The position numbers and the translations under genes are program-made. From Symbiodinium natans (Eukaryota > Sar > Dinophyceae > Suessiales > Symbiodiniaceae), in assembly GCA_905221605.1 (NCBI GenBank), contig CAJNDS010000001.1, positions 366,025 to 430,024 on the forward strand: 64,000 nucleotides of DNA, written 5' to 3'. Under the pieces are notes generated by a model, which saw only the letters and a list, made by a program, of their open reading frames with translations, was not told the DNA's origin and did no database searches. Below are positions 10,206 to 19,900 of this stretch, one piece after another (position 1 is the stretch's first letter; the number at the start of each line of letters is the position of its first letter).

Positions 10206-10470
10206 TGATCAACCAACAGCAAGGTGGTAGTTTAGAGTGTAGAAGCCTTTAACACACCTTCAGCTTGGCCCTAAACACCCTTGTAAGCTTAAGTTGCTCC
10301 TTTAATAAGAGAAAGGATGCCGTTTTGAGTTACGGGGAACATGCCTGGGTGCAGTCCTAAAATCATGGGCTCGACTAGTTTGTCGCCGATTGGCTGTCAG
10401 GACGTTCTCCTCCGCAATGACGGAAGATCTGCTGGCCTCGATACAGGACCACTAGCTCGAAAAAAACTTG

Positions 10471-10575
10471 TGATGTTCCCCCTTATAATGCAGTCCTTAA
10501 TAGGGATGATAGAACCCCCCTATTACTGCAGAATACCAATTAAGGACTGTTAGTATAGGGGGGGGAACTTCCCAA
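10471..10575. repeat. Inverted-repeat element, family B
   Basis: TGATGTTCCCCCTTATAATG opens and GGGGGAACTTCCCAA closes a near-palindrome with the family core AGTCCTTAATAGGGAT. Confidence 0.8.
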
Positions 10576-10910
10576 CCCTGAACCCTAAACTCTTAGCAAA
10601 TGGGACGGCGAGTGCATCCCGATGTACTGCGTTGAGACAGTAGCTGGGATTGGACCGCTGACCGTTTCGGGCTAGGGTTCAGGAGACCGTCTTTCCAACA
10701 AGCCATTGCAGAAGGCGCGCGCAGACTCAGATACATACTAAGTCGGGCCCTTATTCTTACCTCGTATACCGTAAGGACCAAGCTGCGACAAAACAGAGGC
10801 CAAGAGAGCCATCTGACTCTGAGCCGCCCCCACATAGCGCAAAAGCCTGGTCCTTCACCAGCACGTGCACCAGCGAAAAGCCGGCCTAGATTATCGATTC
10901 AGGGCGTCTA
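10576..10910. other. No supported feature
   Basis: Mixed-composition spacer. A - strand open frame at 10593-10835 has no splice or family support and opposes the array direction. Confidence 0.4.
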
Positions 10911-11010
10911 CTTGGAGGTTCATGGGTACTTATAACCCCTATTACTAAGGTTCATGGGTACTTATAACCCCTATTTTTAACCGGGTTTATATGTACCCTG
11001 AACCTCCAAG
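10911..11010. repeat. Shortened family A element
   Basis: Left end CTTGGAGGTTCATGGGTACT, with an internal tandem copy of AGGTTCATGGGTACTTATAA, and right end CCCTGAACCTCCAAG. The core is largely lost. Confidence 0.7.
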
Positions 11011-12090
11011 TAGGGTTCCGAGTTGCTTGGTGATGGGCTTTGCATGGATCCAGGACCCGGCCGAGGATGTGGCAGCCGAGCGCCCGCCTGATGCTGTAGG
11101 CCACTTGACTGTAGAAATCTCTGTAGTGCTTTCCTGTAACTTTGGATCCTTAGCCTTTTTGGGTTTATTGGGTTTCTTAACAAGGCAGCTAAAAATTTAG
11201 TTTATAGCTGCCCTCCTAAGTGCAGCCAAGAAATGGGGAGGCAAGCCCTGCATGTGGAGGGACTGCCTGGCCCTGCCAAAATGGTACACGTTTATATATT
11301 CGTATATTTTTTACGCCATTACGCTGTTATGCTACTATACTTTTCTAATGTTCTGTTTCGCGGTGAGAGGAGCGCGGGAGGGCGAGTCAGAGAGATCTGA
11401 CCCTGTGCTTGGGTGTTAGGTGCAAAGCCCGGACTCGAAGAAATTCAGCCCTCTCCCATGGCCTCTAGAAAGAAGTAGAAGACAGCGAGACAGATAGAGA
11501 GAGAGAGGAGCCGCGCTAGAAAGCAAGATCATGCCTGTCATTCACACTTTCTTATATGTACATAATCTTATAGTAATACTGTATATACTACTGTATAATA
11601 GTATGCGAGTATAACAATATAGTAGTAGAATGGGAAAACAGTGTACTAATATAATAGCATACTAGTATAATTGTATGATGGTATACTCGTAGAATAGTAG
11701 AATAGTATAATAGTAGTACAATAGTATAATATAACAAAAAGAAAGAATCGTAAGTTCATGTTATTATGTAGTGATATAGTCATATAGTAATATAGAATAT
11801 AACAGTATTGGTATATATATAGAGAGAGAGCAATATCGTAATATCATTTTCTACAAGCTACAACTTTCCTCCAGCTCGATGAGGCGAGGAGACCACGGCC
11901 AGCCATTCGGACTGGATGCCATCCAAAGATCGTCCGGCTGGAACTTACTCTGCGGCAGATCTCACTGCAGTTCTCCAGGAGGAAGGGCTTCAGCAGGGGG
12001 GTTATATAGGTTTAGGGTTTAGGGTTTAGGGTTTGGGGTTTGGGGTTTAGGGTTTAGGGTTTAGGGCAGCGCAAGGGCCTTAGTTGGCAG
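11011..12090. other. Spacer or unresolved 5' part of the helicase gene
   Basis: 11525-11830 is a low-complexity tract of TAGTATAATAG-type repeats. At about 11877-11998, after CCTCCAG, one + frame reads DRPAGTYSAADLTAVLQEEG and may be an upstream helicase exon. TTTAGGG arrays follow at 12009-12066. Confidence 0.35.
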
Positions 12091-15000
12091 GTGTTCGGCC
12101 ATGAAGCCTTCCGGCCTGGACAGCGGGAGGCACCAACACTTTTGGGATCCGATCCGGTTTGATCCTGTGAGGTTGCAGTCAGGGTTTAGGGTTTAGGGTT
12201 TAGGGTTTAGGGTTTAGGGTTTAGGGTTTAGGGTTTAGGGTTTAGGGTTTAGGGTTTAGGGTTTAGGGTTTAGGGTAAAGGTAGGTGACCTTAAAGAATC
12301 CCTCAAGGGGGGCTATCATCTGTTCGGTTTTGGCTTCCCCTCCGCCCTTTCGGCCGAACTAGGCGATCCTCTCTGTCCTGGCAAGCCATCACACCCTGCT
12401 GCTCCTGGCAACCGGCTCTGGAAAATCCCTCTGCTACCAGTTACCGGCCTATCTGCCCCTGGGCACAGCAGCTGGTCAGTTTCGGGCTTACTACTGTTTG
12501 CTTAAGAACCCCACATAAAATAAGAAATGCTGTTCCTTATAAGGGTAATAACGGGGTTACCATGTTTTTCTTTTTTTTGGGGGGGGCGGTGGGGGTTCTT
12601 AAGCAAATAGTAGCTTAGAGTAGCCGAATCCCCTGCCAAAGGCTACGCGAGGAGGGCTTCACGCTTGTCGTGTCGCCCCTGACCCTTGGTAGCCCAGTGG
12701 CGCCCTTTTGACCTTTTTGGGGTTCTGGGCTCCCAAAGCCCGAAACCATAAAGCCGCAAAACCTCCGTGGGCATGATTCGTGTTAGGGGTTTGGGGATAG
12801 GGTTTAGGGTTTAGGGCTTAGGGTTTGGGGTTTAGGGTTTAGGGTTTAGGGTTTGGGTAGCATAACCCTCACTACGCAATATCGCTGCTGGGCTACCAAG
12901 GATCTCCCTCATGTCCGATCAGCTGGTGCGCCTACCAGGTTGTTTGCTCCTTTGGCTGAACCTTAGGGTTTAGGGTTTAGGGTTTAGGGTTTAGGGTTTA
13001 GGGTTTAGGGATTGGAGAGTGAATATTTGTGGTTTAGGGTTCAGGGTTTGGGGCTAGCCATTCTTTATGGCTATGCAATTGACATGACAACACGGCCAGT
13101 TTCGTATAGCGGAAAGCTAGACAAGCTGTAGCGAACCCAGCGTAGCGGTAAGCAAGATACTGGGCCATGGTGTTGAGAGTGACCAGCCTTCCCGAAAGAG
13201 CTGGCCAAGCATATTGGGCTTATGTTTGGGTTCTATTAATTCCTGTGGGCTTGTGATTGTACGCTGGTGAAGTGTCAGGCGCTGTTGTCCACAATCATTC
13301 TGCGCACGCTGGGTAGTAAGAACCGTTCACCTCTGCGACCCTTCCAGAACTCCGTGTCCCGCGTTTTTGCGAACATCGCTAGCTGACTCCCCTCCCCCCA
13401 ACCTTTAAAAGAGAACCATGTACCAAAAGAGAACCCTTCAGCTTAAAGTTCACAGCCCCTCCCCGGTGCCAAACCCCTCCACCCCCATCCCTAAACCCCA
13501 AACCCCAAAGCCCAAACCCCCTCCACCCGCATCCCCAAAGCCCAAAACACAAACCCCAAACCCTAAACCCCAAACCCTAAACCCTAAACCCTAAGCTACC
13601 CGCGAAAGGCGGGGCGCCATATGCAGCGGCCAGCAGACGCGCGAATCGGGTCGAGAGGTGATGCGCGCAGTGCGAGCCCGCCTGGTCGACGTCCTGTTCG
13701 TGTCCCCCGAGAGGCCATGGCAGTGAATGAGAGGGTTTAGGGTTTAGGATTTAGGGTTTAGGGTTTAGGGTTTAGGGCTTGGGGTCTGGGGTTTGGGGTT
13801 TATAGGGTTCAGGGTTTAGGGTTCAGGCTTGCACTCTTCCTTTGAGAAATGTTCTGGTCGCAGGCTGGCCACCTGGTCCTTCGATGGTTGTGGCCTCCCC
13901 CCGATTGCACTCGCCTGCATCGACGAGGCCCACTGCGTGTCCGAATGGTCGCACAATTTTCGCCCCGACTACCTGCGGCTGCATGAGTACGTCGTCGGAG
14001 CCCTAGGTGCGAAACGAGTCCTTGCCCTCACCGCGACCGCCACCAGGCCCACGGTGAAGTCGGTGTGCGACATCCTGCGCTTGGACACGGTGGTTCGCAG
14101 CGACCGGAGCTTCACAGTAGAGGAGCTCATGCAAGAGCCCACCCAACCCACGGTGCAGCGCAGCAACCTCACCATGGATGTGCGCAGTGTCCCGGATGCC
14201 GAGTTCCAGGTCCGCGAGCTGATAAACATCCTGCGGAACGAGGTCGGCCCCAGTGAGTCGGTGGTCGTCTACGTCTGGAGGCGAGCTACAGCAGACCAGC
14301 TGGCCAAGCAGCTGCGCCCCTATGTCAGAGGTGGCGTCAACGCTTACCATGGCAGCATGCTCGCGGACGTGCGCAGCACGGTGCAGGAGAACTTCATGTC
14401 GGGCAAGGTGCTTGTTGAACAGCATGTTCTCTTTGAAGGGGTATCTCAGAACTCAGATCATGTATGCAAAAGGCAAGCACATTCGAGCCAGGGTTATATG
14501 CCTTCTGAAGAAATGGTTCGTACTCAGGCCTTCCTTAAGTGGAGCCCTCATCTTGATGCTGACTATAACTATATTTCAATTCTTTAACATATTATGTTGT
14601 AATGCTTTTCTTACTTTATGTTACATATATTACTATATTTGAATACTGTTATGTTAGTATACGATGAATACATTTTGTACTCCTATTTTGATACACGATA
14701 AAATGAGAATATTAGTATAAACCCTAAACCCTAAACCCTAAACGATAAACGACTACTGTATGCTTTAGCGCCTGGAGGTCAAGGTCGTGGTTGCCACGGT
14801 GGCCTTCGGGATGGGCCTGGACAAGCCGGACATCCGCACCTGGGTAGGCCCTTAAGGAATGTTTTTTACTTTCCCTTAGTGCGGTTTAGGGTTTAGGGTT
14901 TAGGGTTTAGGGTTTAGGGTTTTAGGGTTTTAGGGTTTAGGGTTTTAGGGTTTAGGGGATTAGTTTTCGGAACGCTTGTTCAGAGGGTTTTTGAAGGATC

Positions 15001-18000
15001 CTAGGCACAGTGGTGCACTTCGGGCTGCCGATGAGCATCGAGACGCTGGGCAAGGGAATTAGGCCACGGCCCCAAACCAACCTATTTGTGCTTAGTCATA
15101 AACACATATATACATAAAGACATTTTATACATACATATATATATATATTTATTTATATTTTTATTTATAAAATACATATATGATCAGGTGCTCTACCCCC
15201 CCCCCCCCCCCCAAATGGTGTGGTGACCATACCATTGGTTGGTGGCGGGGGGACGCGCCAGACGCCTGATTTATATTTATACTTATTCTTATACTTACAT
15301 ATATAGATACACTTGTCCTTATACTTATATATATATATATACACACACATGTGCGCTTCTCTCTCCCTCTCACTTTCTCTTTTTCTGTCTGTCTGTAGCA
15401 GCATGTTTCTTACTCACTTTTTGCTCACTTTTCATACGTATTTAAACACGTCATTGCTGCGCGGCCCACCAGGAATTACATCCAAGAGACCGGGCGTTGC
15501 GCACGAGATGGCGCGCCAGGAAAGTGCGTGGTTCTCGCCGCCCGTCAGGACTTTCAGTGCAAGGATGGCACCAGTTTCTCGAGTTTTCAGGCCTTCCGAG
15601 TCTGCGATTCCACAGGTAGTAGTAGTGGTACTGGCGGCGGTGGTGTGGCCTTGGTTGATGCTTGTCATGCATCCATACTATGCAGGACTTTCGAGCCATG
15701 CGATGGGTGCAAAGTGCTGGTACAGGTGGGAGCACTCAGGTGCGGCCACGGGTGCAGTGGACCTGTTCTCGGATGTGTAGATGATTTAAAATGGTTTACC
15801 TCGTTGCGTCGTAGCTGCCGTTCACGAGCGGTCCTGCAGCGAAGCGGTTGGATGCCAGACCGGCAACAATCTGCTGAAGGTTTATAGGGTTTAGGGTTTA
15901 GGGTTTAGGATTTAAGGTTTCTGTTGCATGTCTGTCTCAGTGACAAGTTCACACAGGCCGCGGTTGTTCGACGCCTCTTGGTGGCCTTGCTGGGTGCCGC
16001 GTCCAAAGCTGGTGAGGGGAACTGTAGCCGGTGCTTCGTCTTGCGAAATTTGAATACAATCCCTGGCTATCCCCTACCCCCACCCTAAAACCCTAAACCC
16101 TAAATTCCCGAAGCCCTGATTTCCCAAAATGCTGTGCCCGACTGTACATACTAAATACCCCAAAACCTAGCCACACCCAGACGAGGCGACTCTCAGACGT
16201 ACAAGCGCCACATCCTCAGCGAGGAGGCATTGACTGCACTGGGCGACTGGAGCCGCGAAGGCCTGAGGGGTTTAGGGTTGGGATGTTCCCCCTTATACTA
16301 AGAGTCCTTAATAAGGATTATAGTACGGGGGTTCTAGTGTTAGTCTAAGGGGGATCATCCTAAGCTTAGGGTGTAGTGGAGGCGGGCGTCACGGGCTGTT
16401 TGGGAGGCTTGTAAGGTCGTTTTTGGGGGTAAGCATTTGAATGTAATGTGGAGGCTTGGGGGACTTGAATTGTTGGGTTCAGACCATGTTGCGGCATTTG
16501 GGACTCTGGTCCCGCGAGCGCCCCACTAGCATAGCAGGTACTGTTGCTACAAGCTCTGTCATGCAGTTGGCCACTGTAGAACTTTCTGGATGTCCCAGAA
16601 ACCCAATCCCTGAACCCTAAACCTCCTAAGTAGCCCCTAAACTCCATAGACCTTGAATGTCCCAGAAACCTAATAATCCCTGCGCCCTAAACCCTAAACC
16701 GCCCGAACCTCCCTTAGTAGGCAAGTGGTACCCTTTTCCCGTTTTTTTGGTACACGCTTCCCTTAGAAAGTAACCAACCCCAAGAGGGGTATCCTTATTC
16801 TCATATGGTTGCTGGGCTACCAGGCTCCGTAGACCCTAAACCCGAAACCCGAAACCCTAAACCCTAAACCCCTAAACCCCTAAACCCCTAAACCCCTAAA
16901 CCCCTAAACCCCTAAACCCCTAAACCCCTAAACCCCTAAACCCTAAACCCTAAACCCTAAACCCTAAACCCTAAACCCTAAACCCTAGCCTTACGAACTC
17001 AGGTGAGTGGCAGCCATACAGCTTGGCTTTTGAGGAGAAGGAAGCCGCGAAGGAGATGAACTGCTCGACCGAGGAGCTGCATTCGGTCTTGGCTCACCTC
17101 TGCAGGCTGGGGAAGCTTTGGGTTTAGGGGTCTGGTATGGGGTTTAGGGCTAGGGTTTAGGGTTTGGGTTTAGGGTTTAGGGTTGAGGGTTTAGGGTTTG
17201 GGGGGGGGGGGGGGGGGGTTGGGCTTAAGGTGTGTAGAGTGGCCTTACCCTAATTAAACCCTAAGCCCTAAACCCTGAACCCACCGTTCAAGCGCCTCGA
17301 AGCCAAGGCATGCCCGGAGTCATCTCACGCTGATGTCACTTAGGGATACTTGAGAATGATTTTTTAATGTTGGGTAGTATAATTCCTGAGAAACAGCCAA
17401 TTTTTTGTAATTTTTGTTAGGGTTCCAAGTTCAGTGTAGGTCAAGCTTCCCGACCAAGCTGAAGCTTCGCTTCTTTCGCACCGATCCAGCAGAACTCGTC
17501 GAGGCATTCCGGGCTACCAACCAAGTAGGGTTTAGCATTTGGGGATTGAGGGTTTAGGCTTTAAGGGTTTGGGGTTTAGGGGGGCTTATAAGTATAAGCT
17601 ACAGTTATAGTTAGGGGTTCTAAGTACCCTGAATTTCCAAGTCGTGTCCCTCGGATGACGTTTTTTGCCACGCTGTGCTTGGAAGGGTTGAGGGCTTAGC
17701 CGGTTTTGGTTACCTCGGCCGAGTTCCGCTCAGGTGGACCCACTCCTCCGGAAAGTGCTTCCCTTGGCGAAGAAGAACGGGCCGGTCTACACCCTCGACA
17801 CCGCGAAGGCTATGGCCACTTTGGGTGGTACAGCCGGGCAGTTGTCAAATGGCCTGTGGCAAGCTCAGGGTGACGAGTTCTCTGTGGAGAAAGCAGAATA
17901 TGGTTACATGCTGGCTGTCAGGAAGCCCGTTACAGAAGATCAGATCAAGGAATGGGCGGAACAGATCAGCCAAGTCAACGTGCGTGCCCGAGAGTCGGCG

Positions 18001-18934
18001 GTGGAGAAGCTCGATGCTTCCTTCATCGTCTTGACTCGGGCCGCGGATGCATCTGACAGGCAGAAGGTGTCTGACCCCGATGCCGAGGTGCCGGCGGCCC
18101 ACACGATGTTGCACACCTTGATCAATGCCTACTTTGCAGCTGTGGAGGATCCGAGCGCGGTGGTGGCCGGAAGTGCCGAGGAGCGTCGGCGTGTTCTGGC
18201 GTCAGCACTGGGCACCGACTTCGGAACCTCGGTGGCCATGCAAGCTCGACCATTACACCAGGCCTCCACGGCCGCCAGAGCCTCCACAGGCCCTCCGAAC
18301 AGCAGAGACCTAAGCCCTAAACCCTAAACCCTATAAACCCTATAAACCCTATAAACCCTATAAACCCTATAAACCCTATAAACCCTATAAACCCTAAACC
18401 CTAGAGAGGCGCCACTCAGGGAGCTTCACAGCTCCACAGTGTCACCGTGGTCACATCGGTGTTCCGGCTCCTCCTCGACCCAGCCTGGCCAAACTTGCCC
18501 TGCGAGGAGCTCGAGGCTGTGGTGCGCGCTGTGGCCCAGTTCCTAGATCCCCCTTGGGGAATTCTTGCATATTTTTGTTCATATAAAACCCAAGAGGAGA
18601 TTAAACACATTAGTCTTATTAAGGTTTTGCTTTTGTTCATATAAAAAACCCAAGAGGAGATTAAACATATTAGTCTTATTAAGGTTTTGCTTTTGTTCAT
18701 ATAAAAGCCCCAAGAGGATATTAAGAAAATCATATTTTCTTAAGGTTCTAATAGGGGGAGTAGAGGTTCTTGGCCGGCGTGAGCTCCGTGGTGCTGCCGG
18801 CCAGCAAGTGGCGCGAACATCGCCTCTGGGGCCACCTGCGCGGTGTAGGGAATGGCGACTTCCAGTACCTTGAGGAGCTTGTGAGAGAGGGCGTCTTGAA
18901 GTTCCAGAAGACGAAGAAGCCTCGCCTAGGATAG
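12091..18934 (+). CDS. RECQL4-type ATP-dependent DNA helicase (5' end unresolved)
   Basis: RecQ helicases unwind DNA 3' to 5' in replication and repair; this one should act in the nucleus. Exons set by frame: 12091-12129 (VFGHEAFRPGQRE, motif 0), 12363-12470 (ATGSGKSLCYQLPA, Walker A), 12652-12680, 12901-12938 (together VSPLISLMSDQ, motif Ia), 13596-13713, 13864-14407 (CIDEAHCVSEWSHNFRPDYL, motif II; ALTATATRPT, motif III), 14769-14835 (VVVATVAFGMGLDKPD, motif V), 15005-15041 and 15473 onward (NYIQETGRCARDGAPG, motif VI). Later exons lie near 15955, 16196, 17030, 17440, 17734 (long), 18432-18538 and 18766-18934 (stop TAG). SHNFRP, the insert before motif II and the C-terminal FLAG..S segment match RECQL4 rather than BLM or WRN. 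Donors are GC, GC, GA, GT, GC, GT, GC, GA and, for the last intron, GT. The N terminus, where RECQL4 has its Sld2-like region, was not secured. Middle C-terminal exon borders are approximate. Confidence 0.88.
12179..12274. repeat. Interstitial TTTAGGG array in helicase intron
   Basis: About thirteen perfect units in the GC-AG intron at 12130-12362. Confidence 0.92.
12490..12613. repeat. Family E element in helicase intron
   Basis: Ends CTACTGTTTGCTTAAGAACC and GGTTCTTAAGCAAATAGTAG; it nearly fills the intron 12471-12651. The centre has an expanded T and G run compared with the copy at 2758. Confidence 0.8.
12681..12900. mobile_element. Family D element forming an entire GA-AG intron
   Basis: The intron between the codons for PL and ISLM of helicase motif Ia begins GACCCTTGGTAGCCCAGTGG and ends CTGGGCTACCAAG. 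The inverted ends therefore reach both splice sites. A TTTAGGG-type array (about 12783-12855) sits in its middle, so this copy is twice the usual length. This is what an introner should look like; mobility is inferred from the copies elsewhere. Confidence 0.75.
14882..14958. repeat. Interstitial TTTAGGG array in helicase intron
   Basis: Five TTTAGGG units, then TTTTAGGG variants, within the intron between motif V and motif VI exons. Confidence 0.9.
15115..15420. repeat. Low-complexity intron sequence
   Basis: TATATA runs at 15135-15180 and 15330-15345, a C run of about 16 at 15197-15212, and a CT-rich tract to 15400. It fills the helicase GA-AG intron 15042-15472 and yields only spurious open frames. 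Confidence 0.85.
16278..16363. repeat. Family B element in helicase intron
   Basis: TTGGGATGTTCCCCCTTATA at the left and GGGGGATCATCCTAA at the right. Confidence 0.7.
16712..16823. repeat. Family D element in helicase intron
   Basis: CCTTAGTAGGCAAGTGGTAC to GGTTGCTGGGCTACCAG, directly followed by a long CCCTAAA/CCCCTAAA array. Confidence 0.7.
16832..16987. repeat. Telomere-type array with an 8-base variant block
   Basis: CCCGAAA and CCCTAAA units, then about ten pure CCCCTAAA units, then CCCTAAA again. A homogeneous internal variant block. Confidence 0.9.
17585..17640. repeat. Partial family A element
   Basis: Only the right half remains (AGCTACAGTTATAGTTAG, then CCCTGAATTTCCAAG); the left half is replaced by TTTAGGG-like sequence. 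Confidence 0.5.
18310..18404. repeat. Telomere-type array with a 9-base variant (CCCTATAAA)
   Basis: About eight pure CCCTATAAA units flanked by CCCTAAA units, in a helicase intron. Confidence 0.92.
18570..18745. repeat. Three tandem 57-base copies in the last helicase intron
   Basis: The unit contains TTTGTTCATATAAAA, CCCAAGAGGAGATTAA and CTTATTAAGGTTTTGC. The copies drift apart toward the 3' end. Confidence 0.85.
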
Positions 18935-19900
18935 AGGTGCAACGTTTGCTCGTGAGAAGAACACGGCTGATGACATGTTTTTTGCCATTTCCTGCTCGGC
19001 GAAGTGTAGCAGGAAATTCGGAAATGCAGCTGCCCTGCCTTCCAACTTTCTAAGACACACCACACCGCAGTTTACAGACACCAGACTGTCCACGCTAGAT
19101 GATATCCTGGTTGCCAGGGCAGTTTGTACTTCGACTTTCGCCGGGTGCCTCCTTCCGAGGTCAAGATGGGGGTTGAGCGAAACGATAGGCTTTGCCCACC
19201 GCTCTACCGGAATAGATCCTCTACGCTACAATCCCCGTCTGGGACGCAGTTACTGCAAAGCTTGCAGGGGGTGTTGCAAGTCGGCAGTATACGTTTCTGT
19301 GGGAGCAGCGGCAGCCATCCCGCGGTGAAGAATGGCAAAACTTTTCGTGAGCGAGAATGATCTAGCCGGAGTGAAGGCACACGAGTGTGTCTGCATGTGA
19401 GTCTAGATTTGGGGGTTGGGGGGGGGGGGTCTCTATCTTCTTAACCTATTCCTTAGGGCTTCGGGTGTTAAAAATCGTATGCGTCATAGAGGGAAATGAA
19501 GAATCTGATCCGTGTAAGATCTGCTGATACCGGTATCTCTGCGGCCTTAACCCATGGTGTACTTGCTTTTCGATGCTCAGGAATCAGATGAATACCCGCG
19601 TCCAGAAGATGGCTAGGCTCTCAGGCCTCGCTCAGCGTGCTTGTGTAGATGATCCTTTCCATGATCATGATGACGTTGATGACGATGATGGTGATGGTGT
19701 GATGCGGTATGATGAGGTGCGATGTGATGTGATGTGATGTGGTAGTTGCATCTCATGTGTCTTTGCCATTCTTCAAGAACTTGGTCTTAGCAAGACCATG
19801 GTGACGAACACCTGCACCCCCAAACCCTAAACCCTAAACCCTAAACCCCAAAAAACCCTAAACCCTAAACCCTAAACCCTAAACCCTAAACCCCGCTTAG
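18935..19900. other. 3' flank of the helicase gene and spacer
   Basis: No supported exon. 19655-19740 is a GATGATG/TGATG microsatellite. A CCCTAAA array at 19821-19893 leads into the next gene. Confidence 0.45.

Noticed and set aside
14253-14642. Alternative frames over the long helicase exon
   Set aside because: Shadows of the exon 13864-14407, whose frame encodes the DEAH and TATAT motifs.
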